From AWTP1-13 sp963840445 (GTDB lineage Bacteria; Pseudomonadota; Alphaproteobacteria; Rhizobiales; Hyphomicrobiaceae): a stretch of 64,000 nt of DNA. How positions within the stretch are numbered: the first letter of the stretch is position 1; each line of letters opens with the position of its first letter. Of this stretch, positions 13,410 through 25,444 are shown in pieces. Position numbers and translations under genes: made by a program. The notes under the pieces are model-generated. The model was given only the letters and a program-made list of their open reading frames with translations, did not search any database and had not been told where the DNA came from. The DNA lies in assembly GCA_963840445.1 (NCBI GenBank), contig CAWIZC010000023.1:496001-560000 (forward strand), read 5' to 3'.

Positions 13410-14720
13410 ATGTTGGATCTCAGCCCCAGAAAGCAAGATCTCGATGCCATCGAGGTGGCGTCGCGCGACGAGATAGCGGCCCTGCAACTCAAGCGGCTGA
13501 AGTGGACGCTGCGGCATGTCTACGACAACGTTCCGCACTACTGGAAGAAGTTCGACGAGGCCGGCGTTCATCCCGATGACCTGAATTCGCTGGACGATCT
13601 GGCCAAGTTTCCGTTCACCAGTAAGGAGGATCTGCGTAGCAACTATCCATTCGGTCTGTTCGCCGTGCCGATGCAGCAGATCATGCGTGCGCACGCATCG
13701 TCCGGCACGACCGGCAAGCCGACCGTGGTCGGCTATACTAAAGGTGACATCGACATGTGGGCCGACGTCGTGGCGCGGTCCATTCGTGCGTCCGGCGGCC
13801 GGTCCGGCATGCGCGTGCATGTGTCGTATGGCTACGGGCTGTTCACGGGTGGTCTCGGCGCGCACTACGGTGCGGAGCGCCTCGGCTGCATGACGATTCC
13901 GGTCTCGGGCGGCATGACCGAGCGGCAGGTGCAGCTGATCTGTGACTTCGAGCCCGACATCATCATGGTGACGCCGAGCTATATGCTGGCCATCCTGGAT
14001 GAGTTCCGCAAGCAGGGCGTCGACCCGCGCAAGACCTCGCTCAAAGCCGGCATCTTCGGGGCTGAACCATGGACCAACGCCATGCGCCAGGAGATCGAGC
14101 AGACCTTCGACATGCACGCGGTCGACATCTATGGCCTGTCGGAGGTGATCGGCCCAGGGGTTGCCAACGAGTGCGTAGAGACCAAAGACGGACTGCACAT
14201 CTGGGAGGACCACTTCTATCCAGAGATTATCGATCCGGTAAGCGGCAAGGTGCTACCCGACGGAGAGAAGGGAGAGCTGGTGTTCACGTCGCTGACCAAA
14301 GAGGCAATGCCGGTGATCCGCTACCGAACGCGCGACCTGACGCGCCTGCTGCCCGGAACCGCGCGCAGCATGCGGCGCATGGAGAAAGTCACCGGCCGCT
14401 CCGACGATATGATGATCGTACGCGGCGTCAATGTGTTCCCGACGCAGATCGAGGAAATGCTGCTGAAGATCGAACCGCTGTCTGCCCACTACCAGGTCGT
14501 CCTGACGCGCGAGGGGCGCATGGACGAGATGGAGGTGGTGGTGGAAATTCGCCCGGAGGCCGACACCGCAGCGAACCGGTCGCAGTCGACCGCGCTGCTT
14601 GCAGGACGCATCAAGGATTCCATAGGCGTGACGGCGAAAGTCAGCGTCGTCGACGCCAATTCAATAGAACGATCGATGGGCAAGGCCAAGCGCATCGTCG
14701 ACAAGCGCCCGAAGGGCTGA
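13410..14720 (+). CDS. paaK: phenylacetate-CoA ligase
   Basis: A 436-residue adenylate-forming enzyme of normal PaaK length. The AMP-binding P-loop motif is at 96-109 (SSGTTGKPTVVGYT); a YGLSEV motif and the YRTRDLTRLLPG core are present, and the C-terminal lid holds GRSDDMMIVRGVNVFPTQIE. It activates phenylacetate to phenylacetyl-CoA in the cytoplasm, the first step of aerobic phenylacetate degradation. AGGGAGG precedes the ATG. It is the only intact member here, flanked by paaE, paaI and tetR remnants. Confidence 0.93.
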   Translation: MLDLSPRKQDLDAIEVASRDEIAALQLKRLKWTLRHVYDNVPHYWKKFDEAGVHPDDLNSLDDLAKFPFTSKEDLRSNYPFGLFAVPMQQIMRAHASSGTTGKPTVVGYTKGDIDMWADVVARSIRASGGRSGMRVHVSYGYGLFTGGLGAHYGAERLGCMTIPVSGGMTERQVQLICDFEPDIIMVTPSYMLAILDEFRKQGVDPRKTSLKAGIFGAEPWTNAMRQEIEQTFDMHAVDIYGLSEVIGPGVANECVETKDGLHIWEDHFYPEIIDPVSGKVLPDGEKGELVFTSLTKEAMPVIRYRTRDLTRLLPGTARSMRRMEKVTGRSDDMMIVRGVNVFPTQIEEMLLKIEPLSAHYQVVLTREGRMDEMEVVVEIRPEADTAANRSQSTALLAGRIKDSIGVTAKVSVVDANSIERSMGKAKRIVDKRPKG

Positions 14721-14732
14721 AGGAGGGGCTCC

Positions 14733-15377
14733 ATGGCACGGCCCCCGTGCGGCCGACCACGGCCTGAGGCGCCGTGCGATCCTCAATCGATGCGCGAAGC
14801 TATTTGCCGAACGCGGCTATGCTCGCACCTCCATGTCCGAGATCGCTGCGGCGTGCGGTCGTCCGAGGCACTGCTGTAACACTACTATGAGAACCAGCAG
14901 CAGCTGCTCTGTGACCTCCTGGAGATCCACTTCATCAAGCTCGAGGAAGCGGTGAAGGCGGCGGATGCGCTCGGCGTGCCGCCGGTGGAGCGTCTGCGCG
15001 GCCTCATTGCGGCGCTGTTGGCTGCCTACGAGGGCGCCGATGCCCTGCACAAGGTGCAGATCAACGAGCTTTCGGCGCTGCCGATGCCGCGCCAGCAGGA
15101 ACTGAAAGCCTACGAGCGGCGACTGGTCGACCTGTTCGCCAGCGCGCTGCGCGATATCAATCCCTCTCTGGCGAAGGGGCAATCGGTTGCTCAAACCAGT
15201 GACGATGTCGCTGTTCGGCATGATCAATTGGTCCTACCTCTGGTTCCGGCCGGGGGGCCGATGTCGCGTGCGGCGTATGCCAACCTCGTCACGCAGATCA
15301 TCGTCGATGGCATTGCCAGGCTCGGGACCGACAGCCCAGCGCGCATCCGTTTGCGCTCCAAGGTGACGTCGCTCTAG
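14733..15377 (+). pseudogene. TetR-family regulator, frameshifted
   Basis: An AGGAGG-led ATG at 14733, 12 nt after paaK, starts a TetR regulator. The helix-turn-helix (RRAILNRCAKLFAERGYA, TSMSEIAAACG) reads in a second frame and the ligand domain (CDLLEIHF, LRGLIAALLAAYEGAD, LFGMINWSYLWF, YANLVTQIIVDGIARLG) in others. At least three to four shifts are needed, including a compensating pair near 15190-15250. Expected length is about 210 residues. In related bacteria a TetR regulator often controls the paa genes. Too many lesions for simple sequencing error alone. Confidence 0.7.
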
Positions 15378-15872
15378 CGCTTGCCGACCCGCTCCGTCGA
15401 CGTTGCTGCGATCGCGCTTGGCTCGGCCGGGTCAGGCGACTATCAGCGAATGCGCGTCAATGCCGAGTGAATGCTCCGGGCAGGCGGCAGAATGTTGAGG
15501 CCGTTTTCGAGTCAGCTTCTGCCATCGGCTGACCTCGCGCTTGGACTGCTCCTGCCCCAATAGTGGACATCGAGGCCGGTCATGTCGTTGCCGCTCGCAA
15601 GGGCGCACGCCATGTCCGCTCATGTATACGAGCGGACGACACCCGTGATACGCCCGCCGCAAAGCTCAAGGATCGCTCTGGATCCAAACCTCGCCTGCGA
15701 GGCGTTGACTGAGAGCGGCAGAACTACCCCACAAAGCACTCACCGCGGTGAGCGGCGCTGCGGCCGCCCAAGCCGATTGGCGTTGGTTGGTTCCAGGGTG
15801 CGATTCCAGTGTTTTGAGGGTTTGGGAAATCGATAAAAAACGCCAACGAAATCAATTGCCTGACAGGAGGTT
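15378..15872. other. intergenic stretch, nothing recognised
   Basis: Between the tetR remnant and tRNA-Arg I see no plausible gene or RNA on either strand; the open frames are short and lack any family pattern. Confidence 0.4.
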
Positions 15873-15949
15873 TGGCGCACCGGGCAGGATTCGAACCCAC
15901 GACCCCCAGATTCGTAGTCTGGTGCTCTATCCAGCTGAGCTACCGGTGC
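15873..15949 (-). tRNA. tRNA-Arg (ACG), chromosomal single gene
   Basis: A fully regular cloverleaf: acceptor GCACCGG/CCGGTGC, D-arm GCTC/GAGC, anticodon stem CCAGA/TCTGG, loop CTACGAA with U33 and anticodon ACG, discriminator G, encoded CCA. It is the normal housekeeping form, unlike the mismatched ACG copy at 2039-2115. Confidence 0.95.
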
Positions 15950-16368
15950 TTGCCAGCCTGCGGTCCAGCCTGCAGGCGCGCGGGCGGCCGGAACTGAGGC
16001 CGTGTCCGCCGCAACTCCTAATGGCTGGCGCCAGTGAAATCAAGTGTCGCTGCGCCCACTCGTTGGGCTCGGAGCATGCGTGTTTCCGCAACGACCATCA
16101 GCAACCCATCTTGGTTCTGCCAAAATGAGGTCTCTACACGGCCTTGGACCCGCCCATCATCTGCCCGAAAACGCTGCAAGTCTGGCATCGTTGCCTCTCG
16201 GCCCGGTCCTTCGGCGAGGCTTCGGATTCTCAGCCCCCCAGCCCCCCGGGGTCTTGATGAAGCGACCGGGCCAACAAAACCAAGAATGGGGCAAGTGAGC
16301 ACTTAGCGAACTTCCGGCCGGCGTTAGCGCTGGCCTTTGCTTGTTTCAGGCTGAGTTCAATCCCGCCG
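15950..16368. other. intergenic stretch, nothing recognised
   Basis: Open frames exist on both strands (for example 16018-16302) but overlap each other, and none has a recognisable family or a good ribosome-binding site. Confidence 0.35.
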
Positions 16369-17133
16369 TCAGCACTGAGTCAGCTCCGCAGCGCCAATTA
16401 TCGGGCCGCCGCGGCCTTGCTGCAGGAACGCGGCGCAACGTTCTGCACCGGGCCGCACCACGGAAGGCCGGTCAAGCTGCACGGTGATGGGCTGGCCGCT
16501 CCACAGACCGACCGGCACCAGGTCCCGCACGACGTTATGGTAGGTGATGGTCTTGCCACGGTTTTCACCGCGCGTAATGGGAACCGCGACGCTGTTGGCA
16601 AGCTGTGCCAGCCACACGGTCGCTTCCTTGGCTGGTCCGCCCTGCTGTGCCGCGCCTGCTTCTATGACGATATGACTACCACTCTCGGAAAGACGCAGCG
16701 GAACCTGGGTCGCAGCAAACACCTTGGCCGAGCTTTCGATCGCCTGCTGCACCTTGCTTTCGTCGCTGCCGTTGACGTGCGTCAGGCCGTTCACGACCAT
16801 CATCGGCGTGTAAACCATCTGCACAGCCAGGCCGCTCTTATAAGCCTTCTGCCGCTCGGTAAATTTTGGATTGGCCAGCGTATCCTTCCAGCCGAGGTAA
16901 TCCCAGTAGTCGACCGGGAACGACATCGCCAGCACATCGCTGCGCTCGGCCAGGCGTCCAAGCAAGGCGTCAGCCTCAGGACAGGATGAGCACCCCTGGC
17001 TGGTAAACAACTCAACAATCGCCTTGGGACCGTTCCCGGTTGCCACTTCCTTCGAAACCGTGCCCTGCGCGGCTGCAACGGCGGCACAGCCCACCAAGCC
17101 GGCAACCAACCCTAATGGCGCTAGGAAGCGCAT
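16369..17133 (-). CDS. DUF1223 secreted thioredoxin-like protein
   Basis: A 254-residue exported protein. A signal sequence (about 1-23, ending AAAQ) leads into a DUF1223 domain with ELFTSQGCSSCPEAD, where C48 and C51 form a C-x2-C motif like thioredoxins, then FPVDYWDYLGWKD and YTPMMVVNG. The family is periplasmic and of unproven function, probably thiol redox. The ATG at 17133 puts the signal peptide first. Convergent with nothing; monocistronic and downstream of acnA on the same strand. Confidence 0.88.
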   Translation of the reverse strand: MRFLAPLGLVAGLVGCAAVAAAQGTVSKEVATGNGPKAIVELFTSQGCSSCPEADALLGRLAERSDVLAMSFPVDYWDYLGWKDTLANPKFTERQKAYKSGLAVQMVYTPMMVVNGLTHVNGSDESKVQQAIESSAKVFAATQVPLRLSESGSHIVIEAGAAQQGGPAKEATVWLAQLANSVAVPITRGENRGKTITYHNVVRDLVPVGLWSGQPITVQLDRPSVVRPGAERCAAFLQQGRGGPIIGAAELTQC

Positions 17134-17307
17134 GTGCACGGACAGTCCTTTGTCGGTCTTGGGCAGCAGTCCTGCCACGCCGACTATATCAGTGTTTCAA
17201 CGATCAAGTGCGAGTCACGAATGGGTGAGACACCACGCACCATTTCGTGCGCACACGCGATTGGCCGCTGAACGCAAGGCAGAGTTGCAATGGCCATTCC
17301 GGCGCTA

Positions 17308-20001
<2,694 letters not shown>

Positions 20002-20119
20002 GACCGGTCATCTCCTAGAACCGACGGCGCCGCGTGATGCGCGTTTCGGACTGGCCTCCAGGCGGAGGGGGGACTTATAAAACCGTTCTAATATGTGCTT
20101 CAGGGTCGGGGAAGCCCTC

Positions 20120-20734
20120 ATGAAGTTGATTGCCGAGGACCTGAGCGTGATGCGTGGCGACCGCATGGTCGTCGCGCGGCTCTCATTTGCGGTCGACAGG
20201 GGCGAAGCCCTTGTGCTGATCGGCCCAAACGGAGCCGGCAAGACCACTTTGATACGTGCCATCGCCGGATTGCTGCGGCCCGCCGGTGGGCAGATTCGCC
20301 TCGAGGGGGCACCGCCAGAGCGTAGCGTCAGCGAGGAGTGCCACTATGTTGGGCACCTCAACGCCGTGAAAGCCAACCTGACCGTCGAAGAGAACGCGAC
20401 CTTCTGGTCGCGATACCTGGGCGGCGCGCCAGGCGAGATCGAGCCGGCCCTTGCGACATTCGGTCTGATGGGTGCGCGCGACATCCCGGCCGGCTATCTG
20501 TCGGCCGGCCAGAGGCGTCGGGTGGCGCTGACGCGCGTGCTGCTGGCCAAACGGCCGATCTGGCTGCTCGACGAGCCGGCCGTGTCGCTCGATCAAGCCG
20601 CGCATGAAACCCTGGCAAAGCTGGTCAACGCGCATCGCGCAGTGGGTGGCTTGGCGGTGGCCGCGACACACACACCACTCGGCCTTGCCGGGTCGCGGGA
20701 GTTGCAGCTCGGCACGGCGGCGCTCGCCGCATGA
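20120..20734 (+). CDS. ccmA: cytochrome c biogenesis heme exporter, ATPase subunit
   Basis: A 204-residue ABC ATPase. Walker A GPNGAGKTT at 35-43, signature YLSAGQRRR, Walker B IWLLDEP, and a switch His in ATHTPLG. CcmA with CcmB releases holo-CcmE from the CcmC-heme complex during cytochrome c maturation at the inner membrane. The ATG at 20120 gives the usual start, MKLIAEDLSV. Its stop overlaps the ccmB start by 4 nt. Confidence 0.94.
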   Translation: MKLIAEDLSVMRGDRMVVARLSFAVDRGEALVLIGPNGAGKTTLIRAIAGLLRPAGGQIRLEGAPPERSVSEECHYVGHLNAVKANLTVEENATFWSRYLGGAPGEIEPALATFGLMGARDIPAGYLSAGQRRRVALTRVLLAKRPIWLLDEPAVSLDQAAHETLAKLVNAHRAVGGLAVAATHTPLGLAGSRELQLGTAALAA

Positions 20735-21399
20735 CGCCGTTTCGCGAGCTCCTCCGCCGCGAGCTTGCCATCGCGTGGAAGGACGGCAGCAGCATCGGCG
20801 TGGCGCTCGGCTTCTACCTGATCGTCGTCACGATGCTGCCGCTCGGCCTCGGGCCGGATCTCAATCTGCTGACGCGCATCGCGCCGGGCTTGCTGTGGGT
20901 GGCGCTGCTGCTGTCGGCTCTACTGTCACTTGGCCGTCTGTTCGAGAGCGACCTCGAGGACGGCTCGCTGGAAGTGCTGGCGACCGGCCCGCTACCGCTC
21001 GAGGCCGTTGCGGCGGCCAAGAGCCTCGCGCACTGGCTCACCACCGGAGTGCCACTGGCGGCGCTGACGCCGGCGCTCGGCCTGCTCCTCAACCTGCAGC
21101 CTGACGCCTATGCCGTGCTGGTGGCAACGATGCTGATCGGCACGCCGGCCATCAGCTTTGTTGGCGGCGTCGGGGCGGCGCTCACTCTGCGCACGCGGCG
21201 CGGCGGGCTGCTGCTGGCACTGCTGATGCTACCGCTGTTCGTGCCGACGCTGATTTTCGGCATCTCGGCAATCAGCGCCGCGCTGTCCAGTTCCGAGGCT
21301 TACGCGCCGTCGCTGCTCATCCTCGCCGCTATCTCGCTAGCGTCGGTGGCGCTGGCCCCGGTGGCGGCCGGTGCCGCGCTCCGCTTCCAGCTTCAATAG
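20731..21399 (+). CDS. ccmB: cytochrome c biogenesis heme exporter, permease subunit
   Basis: 222 residues with six predicted membrane segments, of typical CcmB length, opening FRELLRRELAIAWKDG and containing LFESDLEDGSLE. ATGA overlap with ccmA shows translational coupling. ccmC, ccmD and ccmG, which normally follow, are absent: the next gene is on the opposite strand. Confidence 0.93.
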   Translation: MTPFRELLRRELAIAWKDGSSIGVALGFYLIVVTMLPLGLGPDLNLLTRIAPGLLWVALLLSALLSLGRLFESDLEDGSLEVLATGPLPLEAVAAAKSLAHWLTTGVPLAALTPALGLLLNLQPDAYAVLVATMLIGTPAISFVGGVGAALTLRTRRGGLLLALLMLPLFVPTLIFGISAISAALSSSEAYAPSLLILAAISLASVALAPVAAGAALRFQLQ

Positions 21400-21408
21400 G
21401 CGCGGGGG

Positions 21409-22572
21409 TCAGCCGGTCATCAGGTACATATAGATCAGGGCGCCGATCATGCACGACACGACAAACCCTGCCAGGAAGCCGCGGACATCGAACTGGCGCA
21501 TGTCGCGTGGAACGGGAGGCGGGCGTAACGTCGGAGGCCGTACCGGACGGGTCACGGCATACTGCGGGGCGGGCCTCGGAAGCACCCTCTGCACCGGCCG
21601 GTGCTCCGGCCTGGGCCGCGCTGCCATCTGCGGTGGATCGTCAACCGGTGCGGCGGGTCTTGCCGCCATCGGCCTGGGGCGTGGCTCGGGCTCGGCTGGC
21701 CTTGCCGGAGTGGGCCGCAGGGCGGCCTGCTGCATCGGCGAGGGGACCATCGAGGCCGGCCGGTGGTGAGCCTGCAGCATGCGGGTGAGGTTCTGGAGCG
21801 CCGCCGCCGCGACGTCGGCGTCGGCGGCAAGCCTGGCGGCTGCGTCGAGCGCCGTGGCGATGGGCGCGACGGCCGTTTCGCTCGGAGGCTGCGGACGCGG
21901 TGGCTCGGGACGAGGTGCCTCGGATTCGGGTAGAGGCGCCTCGGGTGGCTCATCCAGCAGGCGGCCCTGCAGCCTGGCATTCAGCGACTGCGGTCGCACC
22001 GGCTCAAACGGACCCAGTTCGGACAGTCGCGGCAGCGGCTCCTGCCGAGGCGCCTCGGCGATGGGCTCCGGTTCCGGCGCAATCGTCTGCACGGGCTCGT
22101 GTTGCGCAGGATGATAGGGCTCGGCGTCCTGCCGGGCGGGCTGCCAATGGGTGCCGCCGCCCAGCTGTTGCTGCTCCGCCTGTAGAAAGAGCGGCTGCGA
22201 TTGCATGTCGGCCAACTCTGAGGCCACGGCCGCACGCGCCTCGCTCCATTCGGGCATGCCAAGCAGTGCCTGCTCGCCGGGTCCGCTGGCAGCGCCGACG
22301 CCGGCAGGCTCGGCCGGGAACGGCAGCGTCGCCGCATCACGGGGGCCGGTATAAGCTGCCTGAGCCGCACCGATGCGGTCGGTCAAACGCGCGATCTCGT
22401 CGCTGGGTAAGCTGTTGGCGACGACGTCAGCGAGTGCGTCCTTCAGCGAGCCGTCGCCACCTTCCAACCGGTCGGCCGCGATCTTCTCAGCGTCCTTGAG
22501 GCGCATGCCCGAGACAGGCGTCGGATCGCGCGGTTCCGTGCCGTCGTCGGATGGGAAAGGCGTAAGCGGCAT
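21409..22572 (-). CDS. proline-rich C-terminally anchored membrane protein
   Basis: 387 residues. An acidic N-terminal third (MRLKDAEKIAADRLEGGDGS) is followed by a long Pro/Ala/Glu/Arg-rich linker (about 160-355), and the chain ends in a single transmembrane helix (GFLAGFVVSCMIGALIYMYL) just before the C-terminus, so it is probably tail-anchored with the bulk in the cytoplasm. I do not recognise a named family. It is convergent with ccmB and lies downstream of the coiled-coil gene. Confidence 0.7.
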   Translation of the reverse strand: MPLTPFPSDDGTEPRDPTPVSGMRLKDAEKIAADRLEGGDGSLKDALADVVANSLPSDEIARLTDRIGAAQAAYTGPRDAATLPFPAEPAGVGAASGPGEQALLGMPEWSEARAAVASELADMQSQPLFLQAEQQQLGGGTHWQPARQDAEPYHPAQHEPVQTIAPEPEPIAEAPRQEPLPRLSELGPFEPVRPQSLNARLQGRLLDEPPEAPLPESEAPRPEPPRPQPPSETAVAPIATALDAAARLAADADVAAAALQNLTRMLQAHHRPASMVPSPMQQAALRPTPARPAEPEPRPRPMAARPAAPVDDPPQMAARPRPEHRPVQRVLPRPAPQYAVTRPVRPPTLRPPPVPRDMRQFDVRGFLAGFVVSCMIGALIYMYLMTG

Positions 22573-22687
22573 ATCAACTCCTTGCCCTTCTTGGGACCGC
22601 CGCCTCCGGTCGGCAGGAACGAATATGCAATCCTAGCCCAGAACGGTCCGCCCCCGCGGGCGAATGCTCCCCAAAGTGCGCCGCCGC

Positions 22688-24163
22688 TCAGTCCTTGGCC
22701 AGACTCGTGATGCGATCCAGCAGGCGAGGCCGACGACGCTCCTCAGATATCTTAGTCGGTTTAGGCATTTCTGCGGCAGGGGCTTCTGAACTTGGTTTCT
22801 CTGGCACCGCCTTGCTGGCCGGTACCGGGGTACCGTTGCTGGTGTGGCCGTTGCCGGCCGGCTTGCTCGGCTCCGCAGCCACGGGCTCGGTCGGAGCAGT
22901 GGCTTTGGCGGGCGTGCTCCCGGCAGGCGCCGGTCGCTGGGTGTTGGCGATTTGCGAGACCCGCTCGGCCAGGCGGCGCTCGCTGCGCTGTGGCCGGCGC
23001 ACTTGTCCCGAGGTGGGCACCGATCCCGTACCGACGCGGCGCATCTCATCCATGAAATGGGCGGCCTGGCGCGCCAGGCGCTCGTGGGCCGCGGCCAGCT
23101 CGGCGCGCAGGCGGACAATGGTGGTGGCCTGCTGGTCAGCCTGGGCCTGGGCGGAGCCCAGTTTAGCCTTGAGGGCGATCTTGCTGTTGGCGAGGCTGCC
23201 GGTGCTCTTGCCGTCATGCTGCTCGAAGGCGGACAGCGCTGCCCGCAAGCGGGCGATCTCACCCGCCTGATCCTCCGATCGCGCCTTCAGGCCACGTATC
23301 TCGCGCTCCATGCTGGCGCGCATGGCCTCGGTTTCGCTGCCGCCCGCACCGCGCGCCGCGCTGAGCGCCGCCTCGGCTTCCGACAGATCCTGGCGCAGCC
23401 GGTCCATGTCGCCTTCGGCCTGTGCCGAGGCCTGGGCAGCGCTGGGCTTGGCGACGGCAGCGCCGGGCAGCAGATAGCCGTGGCCGAGCCGCACCTGCAG
23501 CCGATCAATCAAAATGGCCTGCTCGCGCGTCTTGATGCGCAGCGCGTCGATCTCGGAACGCAAGCCAGTCGCGGTCTCTGGCTGGTTGTCACTGCCGCGG
23601 CTGCGACCGCTGCGGGTGGTGAGCGCCGTGCTCAGGCGCTCGATCTGCGCGTTCTGCTGCGCGCTGACGGAGCTTGCCTCCTCAAGCGCCAGCTTATGTT
23701 TCTTGGCGCCTTGCATAAGCTCGGCAATCTCGCGATCGCGATTGAACAGCAGCCGCTTGGCCTCGCCCAGCCGCGCCTCGACCCTGGGCAGCCGATCGGT
23801 GACCGTCTGCTCGAGCACGCGACGGGCGTTCTGGTTCTCCTCAAGGTCGGATCTGTACTGCCCGACATTGATCTCCAGCGCGGAAATGCTGGCATCGCGC
23901 CGGTTGATGTCGATCAAATGGCGCGCACGCTCGAGCTTGGCCTGGTCGAGCTGTGTCTCCAACTTGTGCACTTTGATGGCGTATTCGGCGCGCAGCCGGT
24001 CCCGATCGGCCTTGATCTCGGCCTCGCTGACCGGCATCGACTGCTTGATGCGGATCGTGGTGAGCCGCACCGCGCGTGACCAGAATGCCGACGCCAGTAG
24101 CAATCCGAGCAGACTGGCTGCCAGGAAGCCCAGCGCGATCAGCATCGCGGTTTGGATCGACAT
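22688..24163 (-). CDS. membrane-anchored coiled-coil protein
   Basis: 491 residues. An N-terminal transmembrane helix (about 5-27) is followed by long heptad-rich coiled coil (about 45-400), broken by a Ser/Arg linker near 185-200. A Pro/Ala-rich stretch and a basic C-terminus (RRRPRLLDRITSLAKD) close it. It resembles uncharacterised conserved rhizobial proteins. A structural or scaffold role in the envelope is possible. Same strand as the tail-anchored protein downstream; the two may form an operon. Confidence 0.75.
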   Translation of the reverse strand: MSIQTAMLIALGFLAASLLGLLLASAFWSRAVRLTTIRIKQSMPVSEAEIKADRDRLRAEYAIKVHKLETQLDQAKLERARHLIDINRRDASISALEINVGQYRSDLEENQNARRVLEQTVTDRLPRVEARLGEAKRLLFNRDREIAELMQGAKKHKLALEEASSVSAQQNAQIERLSTALTTRSGRSRGSDNQPETATGLRSEIDALRIKTREQAILIDRLQVRLGHGYLLPGAAVAKPSAAQASAQAEGDMDRLRQDLSEAEAALSAARGAGGSETEAMRASMEREIRGLKARSEDQAGEIARLRAALSAFEQHDGKSTGSLANSKIALKAKLGSAQAQADQQATTIVRLRAELAAAHERLARQAAHFMDEMRRVGTGSVPTSGQVRRPQRSERRLAERVSQIANTQRPAPAGSTPAKATAPTEPVAAEPSKPAGNGHTSNGTPVPASKAVPEKPSSEAPAAEMPKPTKISEERRRPRLLDRITSLAKD

Positions 24164-24338
24164 CAGAGGCGCATCCTAGGCTGCACGGCTGCCAGCTACC
24201 TTCAACCATAACTAGAAGCAGGGACCGGCAAGCCTAAGCGCCGGCCGCGGCCCCCAGCTGCGTTGGCCAAAACTTGGACGTCACGGATAGTAGGTGCACT
24301 TCGGCGCAACGTCACGCAACACGACGACGGGTCGCCTC

Positions 24339-25313
24339 TTAGAATGGGTTCCAGGTCGGCGTCCGGGTATACTTCAAATAGCCGATGTTGGCACCTAGAC
24401 GAAGGCCCACGCCGGCGCGGATGGGTGCCACGACAATATCGCCGCTTTTCTGGAAGGTCAGGCCCACACCGCCGACGACGTAAGCGGAGCCGTCCACACC
24501 GCCGAAGCGCTGATAGATCTCCTCGGGGTCGCGCAGGTTGTAGATCAGCACCATGACTTTGGAACCGGCAGCGCCAGCGTCCCAGCCGATCGAGGGGCCC
24601 TGCCAGTAGACCCGGTGGCTGCCCGCATCGCGGGTGTAGAGGGTGCCTTCGCCGTAGCGCAAACCGGCTACGAAGGCGCCGCCCGCGTCCTGGCCGAGAA
24701 TGTAGCCATTCGGCCGGCCCTGCTGCTGGAACGCATATTCAACGACGTTGGCCATGCCCTTGCTGATGGAACCGAAGAAGCTATGGCCGGCAGCCAGGAT
24801 TTCGTTGGACGAGTAGCCTTTGCCCGGCTCCTCGCTGTTGTAGGGACGTAAGTCATAGGGGCGCGGGTCGTAGCGGCGGTCGTAGTCCTGGGAGTCCTCA
24901 TTTGGAGTGTAGGGCTGCCCGTAGCGGCCTGACGACGAACTCGGCTGATTGTAGCCGCCGCCCTGGTTGGGGCCGTAGTTCGTGCCGCCGCTCGGACCGT
25001 TGTAGGCCTCGCCGCCGCGCGGGCTGTAGGCGTCACCGTTGCGCGGTGGGCGGTAGGCCTCGCCCTGCGGCTGATCGGTGCCGTAGCGGGGCGGATTGGG
25101 CTCGTACGGGCGTGCCGTGCCCTGCGGCCGCGGCTCCTCGTAGCGGGGATCGTTGGAACGCGGATCCGGGCGATAGGCGTCGTCGGACTGCTGGTAGCGC
25201 GGATCGGCGTTGCGCTGCCAGGGCAGTTGCTCCTGGGCAGACGCGGGCGCCGCCCAAAGCAGGGCTGGCAGGCCGACGAGCGCCACCGCCAGCACCGAAA
25301 GTTGTTTCTGCAT
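24339..25313 (-). CDS. DUF1134 family periplasmic protein (EipA-like)
   Basis: 324 residues. Signal peptide (1-26, ending APASAQE), then a long low-complexity linker rich in Pro, Gly, Tyr and Arg (about 30-165), then the DUF1134 domain (about 170-324: NEILAAGHSFFG, GGAFVAGLRYGEG, YWQGPSIGWD, GVGLTFQ). The Brucella member EipA supports envelope integrity. The linker is unusually long and repetitive. ATG at 25313 chosen; 25325 is also possible. Confidence 0.85.
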   Translation of the reverse strand: MQKQLSVLAVALVGLPALLWAAPASAQEQLPWQRNADPRYQQSDDAYRPDPRSNDPRYEEPRPQGTARPYEPNPPRYGTDQPQGEAYRPPRNGDAYSPRGGEAYNGPSGGTNYGPNQGGGYNQPSSSSGRYGQPYTPNEDSQDYDRRYDPRPYDLRPYNSEEPGKGYSSNEILAAGHSFFGSISKGMANVVEYAFQQQGRPNGYILGQDAGGAFVAGLRYGEGTLYTRDAGSHRVYWQGPSIGWDAGAAGSKVMVLIYNLRDPEEIYQRFGGVDGSAYVVGGVGLTFQKSGDIVVAPIRAGVGLRLGANIGYLKYTRTPTWNPF

Positions 25314-25444
25314 GGAACGACCCATTATGGCTCCGCCCGGTTCGATCCGGGCCCAAAGTTAAACGCGCGACGCACCCCCATTAACGACAATTGTCTCAAA
25401 GTATTACCAAAGTGTGGCCGAAACCCCACTTGCGGACGACGTGC

